The notes beneath the pieces were generated by a model, which worked only from the letters and a program-made list of their open reading frames with translations, was not told the DNA's origin and made no database searches. DNA of 64,000 nucleotides from Pseudooceanicola pacificus (GTDB taxonomy: Bacteria > Pseudomonadota > Alphaproteobacteria > Rhodobacterales > Rhodobacteraceae). This document shows positions 17,423-25,679 of the stretch, in pieces. The stretch covers positions 124,001 through 188,000 of the forward strand of contig NZ_WNXQ01000004.1 of assembly GCF_009789075.1 (NCBI RefSeq), in the 5' to 3' direction. Numbering within the stretch: the stretch's first letter is position 1; each line of letters starts with the position of its first letter. The position numbers and the translations under genes were made by a program.

Positions 17423-18187
17423 CTAGCGCCCTGTGAACCGCGGCTTGCGGCCCTGGAGGAAAGCCGCGATGCCCTCGGCCGCGTCCTCCGAGGCAAAGAC
17501 CTGGTTCTGATAGACCGCCTCCCGCTCCAGCGCCGCGTCGGCGTCGCGCTCTTCCCTGAGGATGCGTTTCGACAGCCTGAGCGCGACCGTGGGCCCGGCC
17601 GCGAGCGAGGTGGCCAGCTCCTCGGCCCGGGCATCGAGCTCGTCATCCGGCAGCACCTCGGCGCAGAGCCCGAGGGACAGCGCCTTGTCCGCCGACAGCA
17701 GCCGGCCGGTCAGGATGAGGTAGGCCGCGCGCTGGTATCCCAGCGTCTCGCGCAGGAACAGGTGCAGCCCGGCGTCGCTCATTATGCCGATATTTCCGTA
17801 GGGAGAGCCAAATCGCGCCGAGGATCCGCCCAGCACGATGTCGCATGTGGCGGCGATCCCGAAGCCACCCCCGACGCAGGCCCCCTGTACCGCAGCGATC
17901 ACCGGAACGGGCACGTTGCGCAGGGCACGCAGGGCCGGGTTCACCAGGCCGTCGATGATCGCAAAGGCATCGGCCTTGTCCGGTTCGATCTCGCTGATGT
18001 CGAAGCCCGAACAGAAGGCCCCGCCCGCGCCCCGAATCAGAAGCGCCCTGGCCCCGCTGTCGGTCACGCGCGCCGCGGCCGCGCCCAGGGCCGCCCAGTC
18101 CTCGCCGCGCAGGGCGTTCTTTCGATGGGGCCGGTTCAGCACGATCTCGGCCAGGTCGCCCCGGAACTGCAGGTCCACTTCCTTCAT
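17423..18187 (-). CDS. Enoyl-CoA hydratase/isomerase family protein, PaaG-like active site
   Basis: 254 residues, crotonase fold with oxyanion segments FCSGFDI (58-64) and GACVGGG (102-108). Gly110 and Tyr130 replace the two hydratase glutamates, and Asp138 in GIMSDAGLHLFL marks it as isomerase-like. It is the third such protein in the first 18 kb. It is transcribed alone, with its own ribosome site (GGGGAGG), and is divergent from the acyl-CoA dehydrogenase gene at 18323; a probable operator-like sequence lies between them. Confidence 0.87.
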   Translation of the reverse strand: MKEVDLQFRGDLAEIVLNRPHRKNALRGEDWAALGAAAARVTDSGARALLIRGAGGAFCSGFDISEIEPDKADAFAIIDGLVNPALRALRNVPVPVIAAVQGACVGGGFGIAATCDIVLGGSSARFGSPYGNIGIMSDAGLHLFLRETLGYQRAAYLILTGRLLSADKALSLGLCAEVLPDDELDARAEELATSLAAGPTVALRLSKRILREERDADAALEREAVYQNQVFASEDAAEGIAAFLQGRKPRFTGR

Positions 18188-18215
18188 GGCGCCATCGCCT
18201 CCCCTATTACTGAAT

Positions 18216-18286
18216 AAACCGGCTAGCCGTTCGTCTTATCTAGCAATGACCCATCCGATGTGCAATTTGTAGGACCGTCCACCGGG
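18216..18286. promoter_or_regulatory. Divergent control region with two operator-like sequences
   Basis: Lies between a minus-strand crotonase gene and a plus-strand ACAD gene. At 18264-18286, read on the minus strand, CCGG-N6-GTCCTACAAAT matches the core of the site at 42233. At 18216-18239 both ends of the same element occur (AAACCGG and TTCGTCTTAT) but with four extra bases between. A weak promoter for the crotonase, TTGCAC-17-TAGATA, spans 18265-18237 on the minus strand. Confidence 0.4.
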
Positions 18287-18322
18287 GCATGCACCCCCGA
18301 TCAGGCACGAGGAGGACTCGCC

Positions 18323-19513
18323 ATGAACATCACCCGCAGCTCCGACCAGATGGAAGCGGGCTTTCGCCTGAACGACCCCGTCTTCGTGACCGAGGACCTG
18401 GTGATGCTGCGCGAACAGGTGCGCCGCTTCGTCGAGCGTGAGGTCGTGCCCAACGGCGAGGCCTGGGAACGCGAGGGCAGGATCCCGCGCGAGATGTACC
18501 TGAAGCTGGGCGAGATGGGCCTGCTGGGCATGCAGCACGAAGAAGCCTATGGCGGGACCGAGATGGGCTCCCTCGCCTCGGTCGTTTTCGGAGAGGAACT
18601 GTCGCGCTCGACCTTCGGGGGGTTCACCGCCTCGGTGACCGTGCACACCGACATGTCGGCCAGCCACATCACCCGGGTCGGCACACCCGAACAGAAGGCG
18701 CGGTTCCTGCCCGACATCATCGCCGGCAAGACCGTCTGCAGCATCGGCGTGACCGAGGCCGGCGCCGGGTCGGATGTCGCCGGGCTGGCCACCCGGGCCA
18801 CGCGCGACGGTGACGACTGGGTGATCAACGGCACCAAGATGTTCATCACCAACGCGGTCTATGGCAACCTCGTGATCCTGGGGGCGCGGACCGACGGGCC
18901 CGGCTCGGGCGCGCGGGGGATCTCGCTGTTCCTCGTGCCGACGGACACGCCGGGCTTCAAGGTGGCCGCCAAGCTGGACAAGCACGGCTGGCTCTGCTCG
19001 GACACGGCCGAACTGGCGTTCGAGGACATGCGCCTGCCTGCCGATGCGATGCTGGGGGGCGAGAACCGGGGCTTTCACGCGATCATGAAGGGGTTCGAAC
19101 ACGAGCGCCTGATGATCGGTGCCTTCTGTGCCGGCGAGGGGGCCAAGGCGATCGAGCTGACGCTCGACTACGTGCGCACCCGCCGGGCCTTCGGCAAGAC
19201 GATCTGGGATCAGCAGGCGACGCGGCAACGCCTGGCCGACCTCGCGTCCAAGGTGGCGATGATCCGGGCGCTGACCTACCAGACCGCCGCCGCCAAGGAT
19301 GCGGGCCAGCCGGTCAGCCGCGAGACGGCCATGATCAAGTCCGTGGGCCCCGAGATCCTGCACGAGGTGGTGCACGGCTGCCTGCAGTTGCACGGCGGCA
19401 CCGGCTACATGCGCGGCACCCCGATCGAACGCATGGCGCGCGACGCCCGGATCCTGCGGATCGGCGGCGGCGCGACCGAGGTCATGCTGGAAGAGGTCGC
19501 CAAGCGGATGTGA
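18323..19513 (+). CDS. Acyl-CoA dehydrogenase (isovaleryl/long-chain type catalytic base)
   Basis: 396 residues. FAD/acyl-CoA motifs are GVTEAGAGSDVAG (142-154) and NGTKMFITNA (169-178). The Glu used by medium-chain enzymes is absent, since the segment reads LRIGGGATEVM. Glu261 in HERLMIGA matches the alternative catalytic Glu of isovaleryl-CoA and long-chain dehydrogenases. That favours a branched or bulky acyl-CoA. The start at 18323 follows GAGGAGGA. The gene stands alone, facing a racemase homologue gene, with a hairpin between them. Confidence 0.92.
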   Translation: MNITRSSDQMEAGFRLNDPVFVTEDLVMLREQVRRFVEREVVPNGEAWEREGRIPREMYLKLGEMGLLGMQHEEAYGGTEMGSLASVVFGEELSRSTFGGFTASVTVHTDMSASHITRVGTPEQKARFLPDIIAGKTVCSIGVTEAGAGSDVAGLATRATRDGDDWVINGTKMFITNAVYGNLVILGARTDGPGSGARGISLFLVPTDTPGFKVAAKLDKHGWLCSDTAELAFEDMRLPADAMLGGENRGFHAIMKGFEHERLMIGAFCAGEGAKAIELTLDYVRTRRAFGKTIWDQQATRQRLADLASKVAMIRALTYQTAAAKDAGQPVSRETAMIKSVGPEILHEVVHGCLQLHGGTGYMRGTPIERMARDARILRIGGGATEVMLEEVAKRM

Positions 19514-19520
19514 CCCCGGC

Positions 19521-19549
19521 GGCCCGGCGCCTGCCTGGCGCGCCGGGCC
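19521..19549. terminator. Hairpin between convergent ACAD and racemase genes
   Basis: GGCCCGGCG (19521-19529) pairs with CGCCGGGCC (19541-19549), loop of 11 bases. There is no T run on either side, so it is a likely bidirectional transcription barrier rather than a classical terminator. Confidence 0.5.
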
Positions 19550-19557
19550 GGACCGCG

Positions 19558-20691
19558 TCAGGTCAGCGTGCCGTCCGCCCGCATGGCGGCGATCGCCTCG
19601 GCCGAAAAGCCGGCGGCCGCCAGAATGGTTTCGGAATCGCCGCCGGGGGCACGCGGGCTGCGCAGCGCTCCGGCGGGGGTCCGGTCGAACCGCGGCGCGG
19701 GTGCGGCCTGCATGATCCCGTCCTGCCGGACAAGGACTCCCCGCGCGCGCATATGCGGGTCGGCTTCGGCCTCGTCCAGCGTCAGCACGGGCGCAACGCA
19801 GGCATCGCCGCCGTCGAACAGGGCCACCCATTCGTCGCGGGTCTTGGTGCGGAACACCTCGGCATAGGCGGCGCTGAGGCGGGGCCAGGTGTCCTTGTTC
19901 ATCTGCTCGTGCGGGGGCACATGCTCCAGCCCTGCCTTCGCGCACAACTCGGCAAAGAACTGCGGTTCGATCGGACCGACGGACACGGCCTTGCCGTCGG
20001 CAGTCTCGTAGCAGCGGTAGAAGGGCGCCCCGCCGTCCAGCATGTTGCGCGCGCGTTCCAGGTCCCACAGGCCCTGGTGGCGGAACATGTGAAAGACGCT
20101 CATCATCGCCGGCACACCGTCGACCATCGCGGCATCGACCACCTGCCCCCTGCCCGAGACCTGCCGTTCCAGCAGGGCCGCCAGCAGCCCGAAGATCAGG
20201 AACATCGTGCCGCCGCCGTAATCGGCGGCCAGGTTCAGCGGTGGCACGGGCGGTCCGCCGGCCGGTCCGATCGCGGCCAGCGCGCCGGTCAATGACAGGT
20301 AGTTGATGTCGTGCCCCGCCGTCTGCGCCAGCGGCCCGGTCTGCCCCCACCCGGTGATGCGCCCGAAGACCAGGCCCGGGTTGCGATCAAGGCAGACATC
20401 CGGGCCCAGGCCCAGCTTCTCCATCACGCCGGGGCGGAACCCCTCGATCAGGGCGTCGGCCCCGGCGATCAGCGCCAGCGCCGCATCGCGCCCGGCGGCG
20501 GACTTGAGGTTCAAGGCGACCGAAACCTTGTTACGCCGGTTGATGTCGCTGGGATCGGCCGGGCCCGAGGCACGGTCGATCACGATCACCTCGGCCCCGA
20601 GGTCGGCCAAGAGTTGCCCGGCCAGGGGCCCCGGCCCGAGGCCCGCCATCTCGACCACCTTGATATGCGCCAGGGGTCCGGTTCTGTTCAT
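19558..20691 (-). CDS. Alpha-methylacyl-CoA racemase homologue
   Basis: 377 residues in the CaiB fold, but with the racemase catalytic set: His127 in GHDINYLSLTG, Asp157 in NLAADYGGGT and Glu242 in GPIEPQFF, matching His126, Asp156 and Glu241 of the mycobacterial enzyme. It interconverts (R)- and (S)-2-methylacyl-CoA, a step required when 2-methyl-branched chains enter beta-oxidation. Its presence argues for a methyl-branched substrate such as an isoprenoid or sterol side chain. The promoter and an operator-like site lie upstream in the shared region with the ABC operon. Confidence 0.93.
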   Translation of the reverse strand: MNRTGPLAHIKVVEMAGLGPGPLAGQLLADLGAEVIVIDRASGPADPSDINRRNKVSVALNLKSAAGRDAALALIAGADALIEGFRPGVMEKLGLGPDVCLDRNPGLVFGRITGWGQTGPLAQTAGHDINYLSLTGALAAIGPAGGPPVPPLNLAADYGGGTMFLIFGLLAALLERQVSGRGQVVDAAMVDGVPAMMSVFHMFRHQGLWDLERARNMLDGGAPFYRCYETADGKAVSVGPIEPQFFAELCAKAGLEHVPPHEQMNKDTWPRLSAAYAEVFRTKTRDEWVALFDGGDACVAPVLTLDEAEADPHMRARGVLVRQDGIMQAAPAPRFDRTPAGALRSPRAPGGDSETILAAAGFSAEAIAAMRADGTLT

Positions 20692-21159
20692 GTTGTCCTG
20701 CCTTTCCGGGGTATCCGAGTCGTCGGGCCGCGACAGCCCAATAACATAACGTTCGTCCGGTTTTTATATCGCCGGATCGGGTCGACGGCAATGTGCGCGG
20801 CAGCGAAAGCGTGGGCCGGTTGATGCGCCCTGCGCGCCGCCGCCCTGCGCAACGCGGTGCCATGTCCCCGCCTACCCCATGTATGCTTGGCGATTCTGCC
20901 GCCGTGGCAAAAACCGAAGCGATTCGCGGTATTCGCGGCCCGACCGCGCCCGGTCGCCCGGTCTGCCCCTGCGGGCCGCCCGGGAAAGTCGCGTTTTCCC
21001 CGTGCAATTAACCGAACACTCCGCAGGTTTTTCACCCAAGGCACTTGATCGGTAAGCGATATGTGATACTCAAGTAAAAAAACCGGTCGACTGGACGGTA
21101 ATTGGGGAGAGCGGCACGCCCGGGCGATCCGCGATCACCCCGAAGGGAGGAGAAACGAC
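20692..21159. promoter_or_regulatory. Divergent control region, racemase gene and ABC operon
   Basis: A 468-bp stretch without a convincing gene. On the minus strand TTGCCG (20791-20786), 17 bases, TATAAA (20768-20763) forms a good promoter for the racemase gene. Directly downstream, 20743-20766 read on the minus strand begins TAAAAACCGGACGAACGTTA, similar to the operator at 42233. On the plus strand 21080-21103 begins AAACCGGTCGACTGGACGGT, a near-palindrome (ACCGGTC/GGACGGT) 60 bp before the ABC operon leader. The middle section is ordinary G+C-rich sequence. Confidence 0.5.
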
Positions 21160-21216
21160 ATGACTCGGCCATTCACGGGCGCAATGTCCCTTTCGGTCGA
21201 AGGCGGTGCCGCATGA
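21160..21216 (+). CDS. Possible 18-residue leader peptide before livF
   Basis: An ATG at 21160 with a very strong GGGAGGAG site opens a frame of 18 codons (MTRPFTGAMSLSVEGGAA) that ends in TGA overlapping the livF ATG by 4 bp. It is too short for standard gene calling. The strong ribosome site is placed at this ATG, not at livF, so ribosomes would reach livF by reinitiation. No family is recognisable and there is no run of any one amino acid that would suggest attenuation. It could also be a chance frame. Confidence 0.5.
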   Translation: MTRPFTGAMSLSVEGGAA

Positions 21217-22058
21217 TGGCCGGCCCGGTCGCACCAGCCGGTCGCACCCGGATCGCCCCGCCCCTGCTGGAGATCCGGAACGCCCAGATCATCTATGACA
21301 ACGCGGTCGAGGCCGTGCGCGACGTGTCGCTCTCGGTGCCCGAGGGCAGCGTCGTGGCGCTTCTGGGATCGAACGGCGCGGGCAAGTCCACGCTTCTCAA
21401 GGCCGTCACCGGCACGCTTCACCTGGAAGAGGGCGTGCTGACCAAGGGGTCCGTCCATTTCGCGGGCGAGGATATCGGCCACGCCCGCACGGAACGTATC
21501 GTCGGCAACGGCATGGTGCTGGTCCCCGAGGGCCGCCGCCTGTTCGCCAACCTCACGGTCGACGAGAACCTGACCATGGGCGCGCACCTCAAGTCGACCG
21601 CCGAGATGAAGCGCCTCAAACAGATGGTGATGGAGCTCTTTCCCCGCCTGGCGGAGCGGCGCAGCCAGATATCGGGCTACCTGTCGGGGGGCGAACAGCA
21701 GATGGTCGCCGTCGGCCGCGCCCTGATGGCCGAGCCGCGCCTGCTGGCGCTGGACGAGCCGTCGCTGGGGCTGGCCCCGCTGATCATCGACTCGATCTAC
21801 CAGACCATCGGTCGCATGCGGCGCGAGATGAACATGACGATCTTTCTGGTCGAGCAGAACGCCAGCCGGGCGATGGAAATCGCCGACTATGTCTACATCA
21901 TGGAAAACGGCCGCATCGTTCTGGATGGCCCGGCCGAAAAGATGCGCACCAACCTCGACGTGCAGGAATACTACCTCGGCTTCTCGGGCGGGGACGGCGC
22001 ACGGAAGAGCTTCCGCGACGTGAAACATTACAAGCGGCGCAAGCGGTGGCTCTCGTGA
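21213..22058 (+). CDS. livF: ABC transporter ATP-binding protein, LivF family
   Basis: 281 residues. Walker A GSNGAGKST (52-60), signature LSGGEQQ (157-163), Walker B ending in LLALDEPSLG (178-186). It is one of two ATPases of a branched-chain amino acid-type (HAAT) importer. It has an N-terminal extension of about 18 residues and a basic C-terminal tail (FRDVKHYKRRKRWLS), both unusual for LivF. Overlaps with the leader frame upstream and livG downstream imply translational coupling. HAAT systems in catabolic clusters commonly import aromatic or branched acids instead of amino acids. Confidence 0.92.
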   Translation: MMAGPVAPAGRTRIAPPLLEIRNAQIIYDNAVEAVRDVSLSVPEGSVVALLGSNGAGKSTLLKAVTGTLHLEEGVLTKGSVHFAGEDIGHARTERIVGNGMVLVPEGRRLFANLTVDENLTMGAHLKSTAEMKRLKQMVMELFPRLAERRSQISGYLSGGEQQMVAVGRALMAEPRLLALDEPSLGLAPLIIDSIYQTIGRMRREMNMTIFLVEQNASRAMEIADYVYIMENGRIVLDGPAEKMRTNLDVQEYYLGFSGGDGARKSFRDVKHYKRRKRWLS

Positions 22059-22870
22059 CGCAGAAACTGCTTCAACTCAGGGACGTGACCAAGAGCTTCG
22101 GTGGCATCCAGGCGGTCGGCGGCGTGACGCTCGACGTGAACCGGGGCGAGATCGTCTCGGTCATCGGGCCGAACGGGGCGGGCAAGACGACGCTCTTCAA
22201 CCTGATCTCGGGGGTACTGCCGGTCAGTTCCGGTTCGATCTCGATCGAGGGGCAGGACCTCGCCCGCGTGCCGGGGCACCGCTACGTGCGGCTTGGCATC
22301 GGGCGGACGTTCCAGAACCTTGCGCTGTTCAAGCACGGCACGGTGGTCGACAACATCCTGGTCGGGCGGCACTGGCGGATGAAGACCTCGGTGCTGGAGG
22401 CCGCGCTGCATTTCGGCCGCGCCCGCCGGGAAGAGATCGCGCACCGCCAGAAGGTCGAGGAGATCATCGACTTCCTCGAAATCGAGCACATCCGCGACAA
22501 GGTCGTGGGCACCCTGTCCTATGGCCAGCAGAAGCGCGTCGAACTGGGCCGCGCGCTGGCCACCGACCCCAAGGTCCTGCTGCTGGACGAGATCGTCGCC
22601 GGCATGAACCAGGAAGAGACCGAGGATATTGCCCGCTTCATCCTGGATATCCGGGACGAACTGGATATCGCGATCCTGCTGATCGAACACGACATGCATC
22701 TGGTGATGGACATTTCCGACCGGGTGCACGCGCTGAACTTCGGCAGGACCATCACCGAGGGCCGCCCGCAGGAGGTTCAGAGCCATCCGGGCGTGATCGA
22801 GGCCTACCTGGGCCACAAGACTGAGGATGCCGCGCCACAGGACGCGCGCGCCGCCGGAGGCCTGGCATGA
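22055..22870 (+). CDS. livG: ABC transporter ATP-binding protein, LivG family
   Basis: About 271 residues. Walker A GPNGAGKTT, Q-loop in FQNLALF, signature LSYGQQKR (Tyr in place of the usual second residue), Walker B VLLLDEIVAGM with the catalytic Glu, and the switch His in LLIEHDM. The insertion after the Q-loop (HFGRARREEIAHRQ) is typical of LivG. GTG at 22055 gives the usual 4-bp overlap with the livF stop; GTG at 22046 is possible. It forms the ATPase pair with livF. Confidence 0.92.
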   Translation: MTQKLLQLRDVTKSFGGIQAVGGVTLDVNRGEIVSVIGPNGAGKTTLFNLISGVLPVSSGSISIEGQDLARVPGHRYVRLGIGRTFQNLALFKHGTVVDNILVGRHWRMKTSVLEAALHFGRARREEIAHRQKVEEIIDFLEIEHIRDKVVGTLSYGQQKRVELGRALATDPKVLLLDEIVAGMNQEETEDIARFILDIRDELDIAILLIEHDMHLVMDISDRVHALNFGRTITEGRPQEVQSHPGVIEAYLGHKTEDAAPQDARAAGGLA

Positions 22871-24810
22871 ACGATCAATCGCGCGCACCGCAGCTGGACG
22901 TCACGCAGCTTTTCGACGACGCGAAGGGCCGCCTGTCCCCCGATTTCGATCCTTTCGCCGTGGACAATCTGCGCAGCGGCACAGGCACCCTGCCCCGCCT
23001 GCTGCGCGAACATGCGCTGCGCCACCCCGGCCAGCTGGCCCTGCGCGAAAAGTCGTTCGGCGTCTGGCGGCGGATGGACTGGGCGCAGTACCACAGGCAG
23101 GCCCGCCGCTTCGCATTCGCGCTCCTGTCGGTCGGGGTCCGGCGCGGCGACCGGATCATCATCGCCTCGGAAAACACGCCCGAATGGTATTTCTCGGATC
23201 TCGGGGCCGAGATGATCGGCGCCATCCCGGTGGGGGTCTACCCGACGAACCCCTGGCCCGAGCTGCAGTACATCGTCCGCCACTCGGCCGCGCGGCTGGC
23301 CGTCTGCGGCGACCAGGAACAGACCGACAAGGTGCTGGACGCCCAGGCCAACGACGGCGGCCTACCGGACCTGGAGCATGTGCTCTGCGTCGACATGAAG
23401 GGCCTGCGCGACTACCGCCAGCCCTACCTTTCGTCGTTTGAAAGCTTCCTTGAAAGGGGCGACGCCCATGCCGCGGGCCTGCCCGACGCCGAGGCGATGC
23501 TGGACGCGATGATCGAGGATACCTCGCCCGACGACGTGGCGCTGATGGTCTACACCTCGGGCACCACCGGTCCGCCCAAGGGCGCGATGATGACCCATCG
23601 GAACATCATCTATTCCACCTACAACTACGCCCGCGCGGTCGGCGCCGATACCCGGCGGATCGAGGCGGTCGGATACCTGCCGCTCTGCCACGCGGCCGAG
23701 CGGTGCTATTCCATGGCGATGTTGCTCTGCGTCGGCGGGACGGTCAGCTTTGCCGAAAGCATCGACACGGTGAACGAGAACGTGCGCGAGATCGCCCCCA
23801 GTTTCATGGTCGGCGTGCCCCGCATCTGGGAAAAGATGAAGGAAAGCTTCGAATTCCGGCTAAAGGAAAGCGGCCCGGTGCAGAAGCGCGTCGCCGGCTG
23901 GCTGATGCGGCAGGGCCGCAAGCTGGACGATGCCCGGCAGGCCGCCGACGGCAAATTGACGCCAGCGCAATCGGTCTGGGCCTGGGTGCTGCACTGGGCG
24001 CTGTTCCGCAACATCCAGCGCTACATGGGGCTGGACCGGACCTATCACCGGCTCTGTGCCGGGGCGGCGGTCTCGCCCGAGACGATCCGCTTCTTCTCGA
24101 TCATCGGGCTGCCGCTCAGCCAGGGCTACGGCATGACCGAGGTCGCGGGCTGCGTCTTCGTCCAGACTCCGGGGCATTTCCGGCTGGGCGGCTGCGGCCT
24201 GCCGCTGGAGGGCACGACCTACGAGGTGGCCGAAGATGGCGAGATCCGCCTGGGCGGCCCGGCGATCTTCAAGGGCTACTTCCGCGATCCCGAGGCAACG
24301 CAGAAAACGATGCAGGGCGACATGCTGCTGTCGGGCGACATCGTGACCGTCTTCGACAATGGCGAGATTTCGGTCATCGACCGCAAGAAGGCGATCATCA
24401 TCACCTCGGGCGGCAAGAACATCGCGCCGTCCGAGATCGAGAACGCCCTAAAGGACAGCCCCTACATCAAGGAAGTCATCGTCACCGGCGACGGGCGCAA
24501 GTTCCTCGGCGCGCTGATCCAGATCGACTACGACAACGTCGGTCTGTGGGCCAGCGACCGGAACCTGTCCTACACGACCTACAAGTCCCTCAGCCTGCTG
24601 CCCGAGGTGCGCGAGCTGGTGCAGGGCGCGGTGGACGAGGTCAACACCCGCTTCGCCCGGGTCGAGAACATCCGCCGCTTCGTGATCCTGGAAAAGGAAC
24701 TGGACCACGACGACGGGGAACTGACGGCCACGCAGAAGGTCCGCCGCTCGATCATCGACACCAAGTTCGGGAAGGAACTCGAACAGATCTACGGAAAGGT
24801 CCCGGCATGA
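22867..24810 (+). CDS. Acyl-CoA synthetase, long-chain (FadD/ACSL-like) AMP-binding enzyme
   Basis: 647 residues, the size of long-chain acyl-CoA synthetases. P-loop motif YTSGTTGPPKG at 229-239, the A5 motif QGYGMTE near 419, and the A8 hinge IDRKKAIIITSGGKNIAPSE near 505. It activates a carboxylic acid to its CoA ester using ATP. It lies inside the transporter operon, overlapping livG by 4 bp and livH by 4 bp, so uptake and activation are co-expressed. The length and the KNIAPSE hinge favour a hydrophobic, fatty or terpenoid acid over a small aromatic acid. Confidence 0.92.
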   Translation: MNDQSRAPQLDVTQLFDDAKGRLSPDFDPFAVDNLRSGTGTLPRLLREHALRHPGQLALREKSFGVWRRMDWAQYHRQARRFAFALLSVGVRRGDRIIIASENTPEWYFSDLGAEMIGAIPVGVYPTNPWPELQYIVRHSAARLAVCGDQEQTDKVLDAQANDGGLPDLEHVLCVDMKGLRDYRQPYLSSFESFLERGDAHAAGLPDAEAMLDAMIEDTSPDDVALMVYTSGTTGPPKGAMMTHRNIIYSTYNYARAVGADTRRIEAVGYLPLCHAAERCYSMAMLLCVGGTVSFAESIDTVNENVREIAPSFMVGVPRIWEKMKESFEFRLKESGPVQKRVAGWLMRQGRKLDDARQAADGKLTPAQSVWAWVLHWALFRNIQRYMGLDRTYHRLCAGAAVSPETIRFFSIIGLPLSQGYGMTEVAGCVFVQTPGHFRLGGCGLPLEGTTYEVAEDGEIRLGGPAIFKGYFRDPEATQKTMQGDMLLSGDIVTVFDNGEISVIDRKKAIIITSGGKNIAPSEIENALKDSPYIKEVIVTGDGRKFLGALIQIDYDNVGLWASDRNLSYTTYKSLSLLPEVRELVQGAVDEVNTRFARVENIRRFVILEKELDHDDGELTATQKVRRSIIDTKFGKELEQIYGKVPA

Positions 24811-25679
24811 ACTACCTGGCCGAGCTGCTGGCCTCGGGCCTGGCCGTCGGGGCGGTCTACGGGCTGATCGCGATGAGCTTTGCGATCATCTACAAGTCCA
24901 CCGGCCTGCTGAACTTCGCCCAGGGCGAGATGGGCATGATCATCGCCTATGTCGCCTGGTCGATCTCGACCAGCGTCGACGGCAACCCGTTTATCGTCGC
25001 CCTGGGCTCCATCGGGTTCGCGGTGCTCTTTGCGCTGGCGGTCGAGCGGATCGTCATCCGCCCCATGATGAGCGAGCCGATCCTGTCGCAGATCATGGTG
25101 ACGATCGGGCTGTCGGTGATCTTCCGGTCCGCGATCATCCTGATCTGGGACGGGCTTCCGCACAACATGGCCATTGCATCGGGCAACCAGCTTGTCGACC
25201 TGGGCGGCGTGCGGGTGCGCGCGGCGCAGATCGCGGTCCTCGTGGCGCTTTTCGCGGCCATCGCGGGGATGTGGGCCTTCTTCCGCTACTCGCGCTTTGG
25301 CGTGGCGATGCGGGCGGTGGCGTCGGACGACGCGACGGCGCAACTCATGGGCGTCAGCAGCGGCAAGGTGCAGATGGCGGCCTGGGCGGCGGCGGCGGTG
25401 CTGTCGGGCGTGGCGGGCGTGCTCTTCGCCATCGCCTATGAGCTCTCGCCCAGCCTTTACGCCCTCGGCCTCAAGGCCTTCCCGGCGACGATCCTCGGCG
25501 GGCTGGACGCGGTCATCGGCTCGGCCGTCGGCGGCCTGATCATCGGCGTCACCGAGAACCTCGTCGGCGGCTACATCAGCTCCGGCCTCAAGGAGGTCGC
25601 GGGCTTCGTCATCATCATCCTGATCCTGATGGTCCGTCCCTACGGCCTGTTCGGTGAGAAACGTATCGAGAGGCTCTGA
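24807..25679 (+). CDS. livH: ABC transporter permease, LivH family
   Basis: 290 residues, mostly membrane helices. LivH features are GLAVGAVYGLIAMSFAIIY near 10-28, GLLNFAQGEMGM near 33-44, and RYSRFGVAMRAVASD near 160. It is one of the two permeases of the importer. It overlaps the synthetase stop by 4 bp, and its stop shares a base with the livM start. The in-frame ORF that runs back to 23703 is read in the shadow of the synthetase. Confidence 0.93.
   Translation: MNYLAELLASGLAVGAVYGLIAMSFAIIYKSTGLLNFAQGEMGMIIAYVAWSISTSVDGNPFIVALGSIGFAVLFALAVERIVIRPMMSEPILSQIMVTIGLSVIFRSAIILIWDGLPHNMAIASGNQLVDLGGVRVRAAQIAVLVALFAAIAGMWAFFRYSRFGVAMRAVASDDATAQLMGVSSGKVQMAAWAAAAVLSGVAGVLFAIAYELSPSLYALGLKAFPATILGGLDAVIGSAVGGLIIGVTENLVGGYISSGLKEVAGFVIIILILMVRPYGLFGEKRIERL

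Noticed and set aside
18236..20350. 704-codon minus-strand frame
   Set aside because: Covers the complete plus-strand ACAD and part of the racemase gene; no family features in its translation.
20688..21044. 118-codon frame in the racemase/ABC control region
   Set aside because: It crosses the promoter and operator-like sequence, has no ribosome site and shows no family features.
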